Below, in pieces: positions 21,601 to 36,600 of a stretch of 64,000 bases of DNA. The stretch's first letter is position 1. Every line of letters begins with the position of its first letter. The DNA is from Cymodocea nodosa. Lineage: Eukaryota > Streptophyta > Magnoliopsida > Alismatales > Cymodoceaceae. Position numbers and translations under genes: made by a program. The notes under the pieces were generated by a model. It was not told the DNA's origin, made no database searches, and saw nothing but the letters and a program-made list of their open reading frames with translations. The stretch is taken from NCBI GenBank assembly GCA_036874045.1, contig CM072343.1, positions 17,132,001 through 17,196,000 of the forward strand. Direction: 5' to 3'.

Positions 21601-24600
21601 AAAATCCTTGAGAGACTGGCCACTTGTTATGTGCTGGTATAACCTTTAAAATGTTACCATTTTTCCTGCCCACTAATTTTCTTTCAATAGAAAAATTAAA
21701 TTGGCATTTATCCTTTATATTTCATTAAAAGTGTTTTATGTTTTTATTATGGATTCCAGCCTTACTCTTCCACTTTTCGCTCTATGTTCTTTCATGGTTG
21801 AAAAGCTGGCAAAATGGAAGATCATCCCTGAAACAGTAAGCTGTGGTGACATATTGCATTCATTTACTTTATCCCAATTAGCAACCAATTTTCCTGTTAT
21901 GAAATGACTAAGATCATCTCAGCGTAGCTTGAATAAATAAATATTCTCACAATGGTACTCCTCTTTCAATAGACATTTTTTCTATTCACATTTTCTTTTC
22001 AATAGACAGAAGGAATCCTAGCATACTATATGCCCTAATTATTGTTCTCTCTGTGGTTATGGGTCCTAGTGTCTGATTTTAAACTCTGGTGAAAGTGTGA
22101 TTTCTTGAAAAGCATTTATAGATTCCAACTTGACTGTAATTATTTCTAATGGGTGCCTGCAGTTTGTTGTCTTCCTTCATGTGATCATTAGCATGGGAGC
22201 ACTTGTTTATCCAATTCTTGTGATTCTCAGGTTAGATTCCCACCTCTCAACTTTGTTTTTACTGTTTTATTATTGGTATTTAGAGATCTTTAAAAAGTTA
22301 TCAAGCATATGGCATAAAATATTAGATTGTTTGACCCTAAAACAATCTTTTTTTGAAAAAAATGGGAGGATTCCCAGAAATATTATTCTGAAAAGGAATT
22401 GCATCAAGTCTAAATAAGGATAAAGAAAACATCAAAGTGGACCAAAAACATCTGACCATCCTTTAGAGACGATCACCATTATTGAAAGGGATTGGTTGTG
22501 GAAAATTGAATAATTTTGACATATCCATAAAATTTAGCACTACATGTGATATGCAACCAAGATAGTTGTCTGTTTACTTTTCTGAAACTTCGAATACCAT
22601 AGTGTTATTGTTGGATGAGAGAAACCCCAGACTCTACATGTGACACTCTGACAACTAAAACGTCCTTAAATTTATTTCCTCAATTTTTTATTATATAACG
22701 AGGAACAAACAACTCAACATCAAGATAGCTATAATTAACTTCTTGTACCTTTCCCAAGATCTCGGTGTGTGATCAATGGCACCAAGCATGACTTAGATTG
22801 TTACTTGATAGAAAAGTACCTAAAAATAAAATAAAATAAAATAAAATAAAATAAAATAAAGGGACGAGTGACCCTACTAAGGTTACCTAGTATGAGATAA
22901 ATCTCCCTAATTATATGGTCTAATCAAAAGTAACTTCTGAAATTATTTTCTCTTTACAGTAATTATATTTCAGTAAAGGTACTTTTCCATCTTGCTGATT
23001 ATAGATATAACACAACTCAAGTGAGCTTGATTTCATAGGTAATTGATTTCACATTAATAAGCATAAGTGACTGGTAAACATTGTTGCATCAATTCAAACA
23101 ACATTCGTAATCATATTAACAGTATTACAACAAACTGCCATGTCATCAGACCCTGAAGATTAGATCTGGCCACATGCATTACACCTCAAACATTACAAAT
23201 AAGTTAGTGCCAGCACTTTCACAAAGGAGCCACCCTATTGGCATACATTGCTGATTTATCCATCTTGGGTTGCAACTCTCAAGGGTGCCTTTATAAGCTG
23301 CAAGTTTCTTGATTCTGAGTGTCCCCATTAATGAGGTAGTGCCTTAGTAATTGGTAAGAAAACTACCCAAGTGCCCTCACTAAAATGCAGCACAGAGGAT
23401 GACTCTAGTACCATGCCAAGAGTCCCCCCCTATTGGCATACATTGCTGATTTATCTGTCTTAGGTTGCAACTCTCAAGGGTGCCTTTATAAGCTGCAAGT
23501 TTCTTGATTCTGAGTGTCCCCATTAATGAGGTAGTGCCTTAGTAATCGGTAAGAAAACTACCCAAGTGCCCTCACTAAAATGCAGCACAGAGGATGACTC
23601 TAGTACCATGCCAAGAGTCCCCATTAGGATGCAACTCAAGCTAATGACACCTGCTTGATATATCCTACACTAAGGATGCAGCATTGTGGCATACCTCATG
23701 TGTCTCACTTAGTAAGCCCCCACTAGGGATGTAGTGCATTGAAGTGACACTTCTATTATAGTCCCACACTAGGTGTTCGACTTTGTACACAAGTCGATAA
23801 TTTCTCACAATCGCATATTCATCATGCACACTGTAAAATACACGACATTCCTTTACCATTTGTATCATTTAGATTATAACACAAATCAATGCATCATTTA
23901 CAATATTCAAGCTCTATTGCCATAAAACTAAGTCATATTTATATAATAAATCAACACAATAACAACAATGTATGTTTTGTCACATCTGAACTTGCATGTT
24001 ATTTGATATCTTTCATTTCATCATTTTTTAATCAAAAGAGGTCAAGAACACCTCCTCTACTTCTATCCCCATCCCCCTTCTCTTGATCCTCATCATCTCA
24101 CCTTCTTCTTTTATTATTTATGGATCAGGAACGAGAGATTAGAGGGAGGGTATACTGCAAGGAGTGCACCATTGAGCACCTGCATTCTAGCTTGAATGTT
24201 GTCTCATCATCTCTCGATCTTGCATTGGTTTTCAATTCCATCCTTCATTCTTGCCTCCCCATTTTTTGCAAATCAGCATAGGTGGGGAACCTTACCATAG
24301 GGTTTACTTGATTGAGCAACAGATTGATGCTTGTTTCTTGATCCTTATACTGTGCTCCTCGTCCTTCCTCTTTTGGGTGAAGAACTGGTAGAGCAAGGAG
24401 GTCAGTGGAACCTCTTTCTTGCCTCACACTTGCACGCTGATGATTCTAAAGCCTATGGTAGTGAGCTGATGTGTGTGTTGGGCTTGAGAGTAGTGTTAAA
24501 TAGTGAGGGTAAATATTAAATTATTGGAGAAGGAAATGGTTTAATAGTATTTAGGTAATAAATTGGTTCAGGTAAGAAGATGATTTCTCACACATGAATA

Positions 24601-27600
24601 TAAATGTGATCTAGAGGCATGAACATGTGTGTATGATAGGTATCCACACACACACGGACTACTCCAATACTGTAACAGCCAAAAACATTTAGGTGATCAG
24701 CAAATGTGGCTGTCTATGCCATTGACCATACAAGTACAAGTGTAGGAAGGTGCTGGACAGCCCTTGGAGGTGTAAAAAGTGCTCCCAAGGGGCATGGGAC
24801 GATGCAGCTAGGGTCATGGGAAGACCCTAGGACTGGTGGAGGGCTGGATGGGTGGGGTGGTGTAGGTGGGGTTGGCAGCTGGGGTAGATGGGGCCAATGG
24901 TTTTGGTGGTGGTTGGCAGCAGATCCTAGGCTTTCTCCTTGGGCTTTGATACCATGTTAAATAGGAAAAATAACTCTTGATTATTCTTCACAAAAAGAGT
25001 TACATATATATATATGATAGACTAGACACCTATGACAAATGGATATCTATTTATCCACTAAGTAAACACATGCATATAACTATAAAACATAACATTTCTA
25101 ACAACACAAAACCCAAAATGTGAGTTTTACCACTAATATTTTTATTTATTTAAAAAACCTACCACATAGTCAATTCCACACAAATATGGCGTTTACCATG
25201 CTCACACCAAATTCAAAAATATTAATTTAGATTGTTCCAAATTAAATAGCTACTAATTATGAAAAGTTCATAATATTACATTATATCATTGGATAAACTC
25301 CCATTAATTAGTCCTGTATTTCAAAGCACCAGATTATCCTAGATTCTTACCCATTTTGTGCACTCAAAAAAAGATGACCCAGGTCTTCGGCTTCTGTGCA
25401 GCAGAATTCACATAGGTCAAGATGCTGCAGAGTCCCAGCCCTGTTTCTCACCATAGTCACCAAGCATTTCTTGATCAACCATATGAAGCATCTGGTATCA
25501 GTGGGCTTTTACTTTATCTTCATTCCAACTTGACTATTCTATATGGAGGGCTATTAACCGTATGCAGACCAAATGTAAGTATTTGTTTTAGGGAAGTTAT
25601 TGGATCACTTCCAAAGACATTGATCATGTAGTTCAATTGAGATCTACATCCCTCAAAGGTTGCTTAGCACTTAAAAAGGTCCATTTCAAAATCCTCCAGT
25701 TTTCTATGAAAATTAAAGCTCCAAACATACTTATCAAGACAAGTTACCCTGTCATCTTGGGCTACTGGGCCATGCTAGGTGAGGTAGATCAGCTTGACAA
25801 GTCTTTACATGGTTGGATTCAATTAGGTGATCACCGTAGGTCATGTTGATACAACTTGCTCGCTACATTGCCATAATTGCCTTTGGTCCTCTTTTTGAAA
25901 TTTGATACTTTCAATGGTATTTCTTTTTATCTTTGTGTTTTATTTTCCTCTTACATTTTTTTTCTATTTTCTATTTTAATTCCTTAACATCTTTTTCTTA
26001 TTCCTTTTATTTCTATTCCTCTATTTCTACACTCTTCTCAATGCTTAGTTCTTGACTCTTCTTTTTCCCCTTTTTATCATTATGTTTTTTTTTTCTTTCA
26101 ATTTTTATGCAAATACGAGTTTTTTAATTCTTAAATACATAGAAATTTATCCTATTTTTAATCACTTTTCACATTTTCTATCCACACCCATACAAAAAGG
26201 AACCATATATATTATCAAAATCTTCTTTGTTTGTTAATTTTTTTTTAATATTCAATATTTTATATAGATTAAAAGGCATATATAAAGTATTTTGACATTA
26301 ATATTGTTTTATACATTATAATTTCTATAGCGTTTGATTATATTATCATCTAGTTAAATGAATATTGTCGTGTTTCATATCCTTTTTTTGTGATTTATTG
26401 CTTTACTTCAATTTGATTATTGCCTCAACTTTCTCCTATCACCTTTGGGGTTTTCAAGGTGTGACCTTGAAATTCCCTTTTACCTTGATAACTTTTGTTC
26501 CAAGACCATTTGTTCCTATTTCAATTTCTTGAGGATCTAATAGAAGCAAATTTATCTTGTGCTAGATTGAACATGGGAAAAAGCTCTCTGAGTGGTGATC
26601 CATAATCCACATCTTGCCAAAGATGACAATATCCATGTCCGTTAGATGCTTCATTCCTTGTCCACCATAAAAAGTGTGCCTCCAAAACATTCATAAGTTT
26701 GCAGGTCCTTATAGTAGGAGACTGCCATAGTCTTGTTAAGTGCTGGCCATCTATAGCTTCAGATTCATTTTACTCATTATGAAGTGCTCATATATTTTCA
26801 TGTTTCCTCTTGGATTATCTTTGACACATTGAGAATATCTCCATGCATGCCTTATTATGGTGTACTATAAATTTTCCTTAATAATTAATATGGCAAAAAT
26901 GACTTCGACTAGAACTTTCTTCTGAATATGATATTAGTATATTATCATAAATTCACAACTGTCTCAGGCTATTTTGTGTTCTTTTGTGCTACTTGATTTT
27001 AATGCTGTAACTACAGTATTTTTAATTGAATATACTATTTGTTTATCTCACTTTTTGTCATTTGATTATTCTTGAATGGATAAAAGGCTGTCATGATTCC
27101 CTTTTAATGGGTTTATTGATAGGTGTGATTCTGCTGTTCTTTCTGGCATCGCATTGATGCTCCTTGCTAGTATTGTTTGGTTGAAGTTGGTGTCATATGC
27201 TCATACAAATTATGATTTGAGGACTTTGTCAAATCCAAGTAATAAGGTGAGTTCCCCAATTTTTTATTAAAAGTATACATGATCAAATTTATGACTATGC
27301 TCTAGTGGGGAAGAAAGATTAAGGAAAGAATGATAATTGTCATTAGCAAAAGGAGTGACTACAATATATAGATAATGATTTATAGAACTTTAATGTAATC
27401 AAATATTTATTTACTCATTTATCTATGACTAACATACTATTCTCACACTTTTCCTTACGTTAAAACATATATATTTATCATACCTCGTTTGTTACATAAA
27501 GTCCCAATACATCTATGTCCACCTCCTTTTTGAAAATATCTACAAGTTGCTTCAAAGAAGACTGGTATAAGGAGTGGTAATCAAGCCTTTTATCACTATG

Positions 27601-30600
27601 TCATAAACATAAGGGTAATCAACCTTGAGATGCTTGGTACACTTATAGAATGTAGGGTTGTTAATTATAAAGATCATAGCTTGATTGTTGTAGTGCATAG
27701 ACATTAAAGTGTAAAGCAGTCACATCATCTCACAGGTAGCTTAGGCCATAGATTAGTACCCTCCATTAGATTTGGAGACTATGCTCTATTTCTTACTTCA
27801 TTTAGTGACTAGATTCCTACTAACATAATTGTAGAACCTTGAAGCAGACTTCCTATCACCTTTATCACTAGCATAACTAGAATCAAATATGCCCTTTTTG
27901 ATCACCAAGTGGTATGAAGGACACATCTCTTAAACAAAAGGGTATGTGCAATGTTTAAGATGTGATAATGTTTGTGTTTGGCAACATCATTTTTTAAGAG
28001 GTACAAGTAGACAAAGTTTGATTTAAGATGCTAAGAAAAGTACAAAAATCTTGAACAGTACTTTGCAGAAATTCTAAAACATTATTAGTATGAAAAATTT
28101 TTGGACATAAAAGAACTGGTTTTTCATTTCCAAAAGGAAAGTTTTGATTACATCAAGGACATTCTTACGATCATTCATCAAATAAACTTAAGATATTCTA
28201 CAATAATTATCAATGAAGACATTGCAATACTTATAACCCAACATAGAGGACTCATGGGTAGGATTCCAAATATCATAGTGAACTACATCAAAAGAACTCT
28301 TACTAGATGATATGATTGATGCTTATAGGTAGCAGAATGGTGCTTTCCTAATTAACATGACTCATAAGAAAGAAGTTCCAAGGAAACCCAAGGAATGGCT
28401 TATTGAAGACATTGAAGAGATGAGTGACTAGGTTGACAATGCCACAGAAAGGATGACTTCATGATAGAAGCAATAGTTGCAAATCCTTGAGGTATATCAT
28501 ACTGAACAAATTGGTATACACCATCGCTTTGCTTATAACCTAAACCAGTCCTTCCTTATCTTTAGGTCTTGAAAGGTATAATGAAAAGGTTAAAGAATTA
28601 CAAAACAAGAAAGTTGCCCAGTGATAGGACTTATAGATAAAAGATTACCAGGAAATTTAGGAATAGGAAGAACTTTATCTAAGGTAAGGTGAGAAGAGGG
28701 ATGGCTACCCCTTTACCAACAATAGAACAATTTTGACCATTGACAATACCAACAGACTTAATGTTTGGTAGGTGAGAAATGCATGTGAAAAGATCATGAT
28801 TACCTGACATGTGACAAGAAGAACTGGAGTTTATAATCCAGTCACTATTTCCAAAAGCAAGTAATGTAGAGGTACCTGAAGTGGTCACATGGGTAGCTGT
28901 AGTTGAAGGTAATTGACTGGCTCGAAGCTGAAGGTGCTTGTCATAATTGGCTTGTGAGATACATTTGAGTTGGACGAACAGAGGAGGATGCTTTAGAGTA
29001 TGATGCAAGATAAACCAGTGGTGGTCTTCCATATTTAGACTATCCAAACACAATAACAATTCTGCTAAAATAGCTACTTATTCCTACTTTCTTGTTCTGC
29101 ATCCAAAGAGAGGCTTAGACATATTCATTAAGCTGTTATTTCTAGTGCTACATGCAACAATCAAACATTTAGTTAGTCATTCTCATTAAGCTGTAATTTT
29201 CCAGTGATTTTGGTGTCTAATTCGTGTGTCCTACATAAAATAGCTAATCATTTAGTTCATTTGGCTTCTATTTTCCTGTGCTATGTGTAAGAACTAAACC
29301 TTCAGTAACATTCATCAAACTGTTATTTTTCATTGTCCAGTTTGACATTTCACATTCAGCTGTGTGCATATAATATATTCTGGTTCTTTGGTAACTTTAT
29401 TATCTTCAATAGTGATATATGGATCTCATGCTTTCATGTTGTATGGTAGGAAAATATGTCCAGCAGCTATCTAAATGTTGATGGGTCATATGATGTCAAT
29501 TTCAAAAGTTTGGGATATTTCATGCTGGCTCCCACACTTTGTTACCAGGTATCATTCAATCTGAAAATATTATCATGCCATTGGTACCTCTTTCTCTTAA
29601 AAATGTTGAAGTAATCTTGATAAGCTTTCTGTGATATAATTTCATTTTGTATATCATTTTTTTCATGCAGTTGAATAATAGTCACCATTGTTTCAAGGAT
29701 CAATTTAGATTGGTGATTTTTCCTAGATCTGATATGAAATTTGTGGGTATTATCAATTTATATCCAGATTGACCAATCCGGATGGGTGGATCAGTTGATC
29801 TGGATGACCTTTTCACTTAAGCTTTTGTTGGATTGATCCACTGTACTTGCCAACTCAAGCGATTCAACCTATGGGATGTGATGGGCCAACATGAAATGCA
29901 TGTTAGCCATTATTTCAATGATTTCCATTGAAGCTCACGTGAAGGAGAATCTTGTTGTCCCTTTTGGTAACAAGAATGGTGGTTTTTAAATCCTCCTTTA
30001 TCCTATGTTTTCTTCTTCAAGTCTATCTATAGAAGTCACTCCAAGGTTTCCAAGCATCTTCCTTCCAATGATTTGCATCATCATCTACCTATATGATTTT
30101 GTATAGACAGCTTGATTGTGATGAAGATTAAATATTTTTTTGTTTTTAACTAATCTAGGTAATTATAATAAATTTGATTTTTCTTTGATTTCAAGTTGTA
30201 ATCATGTCTTCATTGGTAGCAAGTCCAGCACTATAGCAGCTTCAAATTTTGATTTCCCCCTTGTTTCTCTTCAATTTACTACATCTTGACTTCAATTTGG
30301 TAGATCTTGGGACTTGGGAGAAGCCATCATATTAACACTTCATTCGTATTATACAATCATTTCTTAAGGTGAATTCCTTTTTTTATCTCATTTCTTTCAT
30401 TTTAAAACAAATCTAAGATGCTTTTGTGATATTTTAAGTTTTTTTCCAATTTTCAGTGAATTTGTTATGAATATATGCGATTTTTTATGGGTATTAGTGA
30501 ATATATTAGAAAATATGAGTAAATATTAGTGAATTTCGGTAATAATTAGTGATTTTCAGTAAATATTAGTGAATATGAGTAAATATTAATTAGTGTCAGT

Positions 30601-33600
30601 AACTATTAGTGATTTTCAGTGAATATTAGTTATTTTCAGAGAATATTAATTATTTTCAAAGGATAATAATTTTTTTCAGAGAATATTACTTATTTTTAGA
30701 CAATATTAGTGCTTTTCTGTGAATATTATTTATTTTCAGAGAATATTAGTTATATTAAATATTAGCCATTTTATATTACTGATTTTTAAAGATTAGTAGT
30801 TATGTTCAGTAAAATTAGTTATTTTCTGAGAATATTACTTATTTTCTGTGAAAATTAATTTTTTCTGTGAATTTTACTTATTTTCAGTAAATATTAGTTA
30901 TTTTCTGTGAATTTTACTTATTTTTAGTAGTTATTTTTTGGGTCATATATCTTATTTTCTTTAAATATTTGTGATTTTCAGAGAATATGTTCTTATTTCT
31001 TGTAAATATTAGTGATCATTATTAAATATTAGTTATTTCAAAGAATATTATTTATTTCAGTAAATATTAGTGAATTTCAGTGAGTATTAGTTACTTTCAG
31101 AAAATATTAGTGACTTTTAATGAATATTAGTTATTTTTAGTTAATATATTTAGTCAATTGCATTGATTTCATTTGATCAATTATGAAAAGATAACGTTTT
31201 AACTTATGTTGTTGGTCCTATTTGTAGTTTTGTGGATGTCAAGAGGATTAGATTGAAGTGTTAGTGACCATGAATAGGATGTTAATAGAAATGAAAATCT
31301 TCATTAACTCCTTAGGTTTTCTATTAACAAAAATTCAATGAAAATATTGTGGCAAAAAAATAGGAAGAGGTGGTATGTTCAAATTAAAACAATATTTGGT
31401 TGGTAGCTATGGTAATGTAACAAAATGTCTTTTATATTTTGCCATTGTTAGAGATCAAATGGGATAGTTATTTAGAGATACCAAGGTAAAAAAGAATGAG
31501 AGGAGTAGGAGGGATGAACACTTAAGGAGTATCTTAGAGTAGGAAGTTGAAGGAATTCCATACCCTTGTAGAGGAGAAAAGAGTTGAAGATTTTCCATGC
31601 CTATTCTTATTGAGGATGGTAATGAAGACATTTACCACCCATCTGCCATGCTGAGTAGAGAAGAATGGTAATTTTATATAGAGGTAGTGATGTGGTCAAT
31701 AAAAGAATAGATTCAGAGAGAAGAATTTGGATTCTCATATGGTGCTTCAGGATCTAGACACTTTGAAAGAGTTGGACATTTGGTGCATGTACATCTTTTA
31801 CTTTAAAGGGAAAGAGAATTGCAAGTATATTTAGAATATATAGTTAAAGAATGACTATTCAAATGAGACAGTTGTTCAGGGTGACAAATAAAGACAAAGA
31901 ACATTAAAAAGGATGTAAATGGATACTTAGGAAAAAGTTAGAGTTGCTGTATTATATTTCATATTTTACAATGCTATCCCTATAAATGCAGCAAAGGAAT
32001 CTTATATATGGCATATGGTAGATGTAATAGCCAAAGGAGGAGCACATGTACAAACTCCAACTTGTTCTAAAGTGATGAACGATTATTTGATCTCAATAAA
32101 GGATGAACTCAATAGTTGTATTGATAGTTTGAAGAAGCAATGGCCCATTTTTGGTGTGACTATGATGTGTGATGAATGAACATCTATTAGAAAGCAAATC
32201 ATTAACTTCCATGATTTATTGTGATAGATGAGCTATTTTCTTGAAGTCCATTGATGTATCAGAAAATTTCAAAGACTTCAAGTATTCCTATAGATTTTTA
32301 ATGTTATCAAGGAGATTGAACCACAAATGCTGTACAGGTGGTTTCAAATAATGACATCAACTTTAAAAAAGCTGAGAAGAAAATTATAGACAAGTACCCT
32401 ATATTGTCACCAGCTCTCTCTCTCTAGAATTTTTAGAAAAAGAAGCTCTGATCAATGTTCCTGTCAAAAGTTTGGTTTTTGGGGTGAAATTACTTTTTTC
32501 CCCTTAAAAGGCCCTTTTGTGCCCTAACAACTACTGCTGCGAGAGGTGGTGCTGTCACAGTCTTTGCTGCAGGAGTAAGCTCTTGGTTGTGAGATCTCAT
32601 GTCTCACCGTGGCTATGAGAGATAAGCAAGGTGCCATGTCTGAGCTGATTGTACAGTTTTGGAATAGGAGGCACAACTGTCGAAGAGCAGTGTTAATCTA
32701 GAAGAGTCAGACCCTTTGCTTTTGCCAACTCAATTTGTCAACCCAGTGAAGTGAAGAAGACTTGAAATGGAAGGAGCCCAATGCTTGAAAAACCCAACTC
32801 AACAGTGGTTGAGAAACAGGATTTCCTTTGGTGCAATGATGAGAGACTCACACCAGTTGTCTGCCTTTTTACGTATTCCAGTTTAAGCACCAATAGTGGT
32901 TAACGGTGTTAAACAAGTCATTTGAAGATGAAAATATCAGGAAGCTGCTGCACCCTTTCCAGTGAACTCTTGTTGGAAAGTTCAGCATAAGTAGATCTGC
33001 AATAATGGATGTTTTGTAGATGCTAACATGAGTGATTCTGTTCTGGGAGGAGGTGTTTCTGATGGTGATAAATCAAAGGTTTGTTCTTATTAGTTTCCTG
33101 AGCAGGGAGGATTTCATTTGCATTTGCATAAAAGTGAATTGGATGATCAAAGGAAAATGCATGGTGGTATTGTGGTGGTTGCCCTCCTTCCCGCCAGGGT
33201 TTGAATTATTGTGGGTGCCACTTTGGGTGGGGTTGCCAAATCTTTGAGCCCATCTTCATGATCCCAGAGAAATCCAAACTATTTCCAGACTTTAAGGAGG
33301 TTCCTCTTGACACATGTTGACGTTCAAAGATTCACTTGTCCAAGAATGGTTTAGGCTTGTAAGGAAATGGATGTGTCCAAGCCATTGGCTTGGGAGGTGA
33401 GTATTTGCCATGATAATGAGTTGTTCATGCAGTTATTAGATTATGGTGGTAGGGAACCACAGTACTGGTCCCATTGTATGATGGTTGGTCATTCAATTTC
33501 AGCTTGTTGATGGAATGTTCAGATGGAAATGGTTATAGGGGGCTCAGGAAATGCTAGAGAAGCAAAACCAAGACAAATCGAGGAAACTCATTGAATTGGT

Positions 33601-36600
33601 TTGTTGCAACAGAGAGCAATTCTGGTAGGTAGTGGAGTTTCCCAAGAAGCTGAACACATTGTGCAACACCACCAGCTGGAGGCTCTGGACGGGAAAAAGT
33701 TGATACCAATAGCAGAGACAGAATCAGACTAGATTAGAGTTTAAGGCAAGAGGAGATATAGAGGTCAATTATCTGGTACCAACAATCATCAACTTCAGGT
33801 GTTTGTTGAACAGAGAGGATTGGGTGAAGTGTCATAGCAGGTGGATGGGGTCACTGAGGTGGCCAATTTTGTAGAGAAATCTGGCAAGGAGGAAGGGTGA
33901 GCTACAATGTAGGAGTGAAGGAGATCTGCCAGTCTTAATTGGTCCCTCTTATAACCAGAATCAACAAGGGCAGAGGGTGGAGTTTGTGGACAATGTTGGG
34001 AACATGGAACAAACAGCCTTTAAGGGGTGCAGTGCTGCTGAAAAGGTAAAGAGGCAGGATCTATTGAAAATGAATTGTGTAGTTGAGTAGATGAGGACTT
34101 GATGTGCTAGTGGAGTGCTGTCAGATGCAAAGGTGTTGACATGGCTTTGCATGCTTGTGACCTTGTGATTCTGGATGTCTTGGATGGCCAATGTGTTGTA
34201 GTTTTGATACTTTTCTATTATAGTTTTTATTAGTCTTGTATCTTTTTCTTGGGATTTGTCATTTGATGTCCAGTTGTTTCTTGCTTTGTTTTAGCTTGCC
34301 TATGGCTTGTGTAGGCCTATTTTTTTTGATTTTAATCTACTGCTCTTTGCTGTTCAAAAAAGTTTTAGGTCCTGTTTGGTTGACTCTAATCTTAATGTAA
34401 TATAATTAAATTACATTACATGACTAAATTACAATGTTTGATAATCATAAATAAACTAATTGTTCAACTATATAAATAATAAATTTTATCATTTAAATTC
34501 TTATTTGGTTGGTTGAGTGATGTCCTAGAGAACTTAGTTTTTTATAATCAGGTTTTAGAAATTATAATCATAAAACTAAAGCATTGGAATCTAATTAATG
34601 ACTATAGTTCAATTACATTACATAGATTATAGACAATCAAAGATGCCATTAATCTAAAGCATTTCACATACGGGCAGTTTGGTTATGCTAGAAAATCTGA
34701 CAAATCTAGGCTTTTCTTCCCCACCTGCACGTGTGAGTTGTGATGGGCTTGTCTCAGTTGGCAGGAGCGTGGCTTGATTGAAAGAAGAGGTTTGTAGATG
34801 TGAGGCCTGACCCAACACGCAAATAAGAATTAGTTGATGCTACTCCATACATTGGCTTGTGAGGTGTGTAGTTGATCCACTGCCATAAAAGAGAGATTAT
34901 TTCCTTGGATTCAAGTGTGTGATCTCTAGGTTGCAATAGAACCATCTTACTGTTGTGCTGAGGTTTATGTTTAATTCATAACTTTATTATAATAATTTCT
35001 ATTCAACCACAAGTAAATCCACTTAGGCAATTTAATTATATTCATGACAACAGGTGAATATGATAATGTTAAAAATGGCTAGTCTCACATCTTTCTAAAG
35101 TCTTGATACTTTTTTTTATAGCCAATGTATCCTCGTACAACATGCATTCGCAAAAGTTGGGTTATTCGCCAGTCTATCAAGTTAGTGATATTTACAGGGG
35201 TTATGGGTTTTATTGTTGAACAGGTAAAAGTTTGTATATTTTTTTAGTGCTTATTCCTTGCTGAATATTATTTCAGTACTTTGTCCTTGATCACTATTCT
35301 AACACAAGCATACTGGAAGAATATTGCAGTACATTAACCCAATTGTCAGGAACTCTCAACACCCCTTGAACGGAAACTTCTTGTATGCTGTAGAGAGGGT
35401 CTTGAAGTTATCTGTTCCAACATTGTATGTGTGGCTGTGCATGTTCTATTGCTTTTTTCATCTATGGTGAGTAAGAAATATTTACATTGCTGCTGCAAAA
35501 TTATATAATTTCTTATGAAAATTTGTTTATAATTTTTTTTAATCAGAAATGGGAAATATTATAAAAATGATGAAAAGAGAAAAGTCTATGGAAGTTGTAG
35601 ACATTCCTAGAAGAGATACGAAAATAGTTTCTGATAGGAAGCCTGTAGGAGAGTAAATAATTATTAAAACCCAAAATTCAGAATAACAACTTGAATGGAC
35701 CTTTTTTGTGTGCCCCTTTATAGGTCAATGGTGGGTGGATTTGATTGGGTTGGATGTTCAGCATGAGATGCATTTATGGGACTTTTGGGAGTTTTGAGCT
35801 AGGAAGCATGGATAAAGCGAGGGGAAATATTTGGTTCATTCCTCCACATGTAGTTTGGTAGTGGTGATGATTGAAAAGGAATAATGAAATTGTCTGAGAT
35901 TTATTCCATGACGAGACACACTTTAGATCTGTAGTCTTCAAGTGTGTAATTGAGTGGTCAAGGAGTTGGAGGGTAAGGTCCTTGATGATGTGGTGGTGAC
36001 TGAGATATCATTTAATAGAATACTGTCTACACCACTTCAAATAGAGACTCCACTCTCGCATTTATGTCCTGATATGAAACTTTTCTCCCTTTCCTCCAAA
36101 TGGTAGTGATTTAGCAGGTATTGCAGAGATTAAGCAGTACCTTACAATACACTGTCACTAAAGATACGGATCGATCATGTTATTTTTGTGAACTAAGGTT
36201 GCTTACTCTAGGGGGATTATACCACTATCTTGAAGGAAATATGCTCTAGATTATTTGTAAAAGACTGGTCTCTTAGGTTGTAAGCCTAAGAACATACCTA
36301 TAAAGCAAATTCTATGATTCTGAAATGATAGTTTGAGTATGTTGGACTCAGGAAGGTATAGAAGATTGATAGAGAAGCTATTCTTTTTGGCTGTTACCCA
36401 ACCAAATATTGTATATGTAGTCAGTTTGCTCTTTCAATTCATGCACGAGCCCAGACTAGTTTATTGAGAAGGGGCCTTACAAGTGTTTGCCTATATAAAA
36501 GGAGCTACAGGTTAAGGTCTCATCTACAGGAATAATAATGACCTAAAAGATGAGCCTTTTTCAAATTCAACATATGCAAGAGATAGAGGTGGTAGAAATT

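Larger units (their letters stand above)
22231..27122 (+). other. DGAT1 intron 5 (4,892 bp)
   Basis: Holds an AAAAT microsatellite, a 195-bp tandem duplication and a minus-strand Copia LTR with primer site (listed). The blocks 25400–25870 and 26440–26880 have coding-like composition but no family I recognise. 25870–26440 is T-rich with nothing visible. Confidence 0.75.
29549..35121 (+). other. DGAT1 intron 7 (5,573 bp)
   Basis: Holds, in order, undefined sequence (29549–30470), a degenerate repeat field, a hAT fragment, a LINE fragment and a MITE (all listed), then 34652–35121 with nothing recognisable. Confidence 0.8.

Noticed and set aside
25422..25849. Two adjacent open frames of about 70 codons in intron 5
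   Set aside because: Coding-like composition but no recognisable domain. It could be a decayed element; not enough to call.
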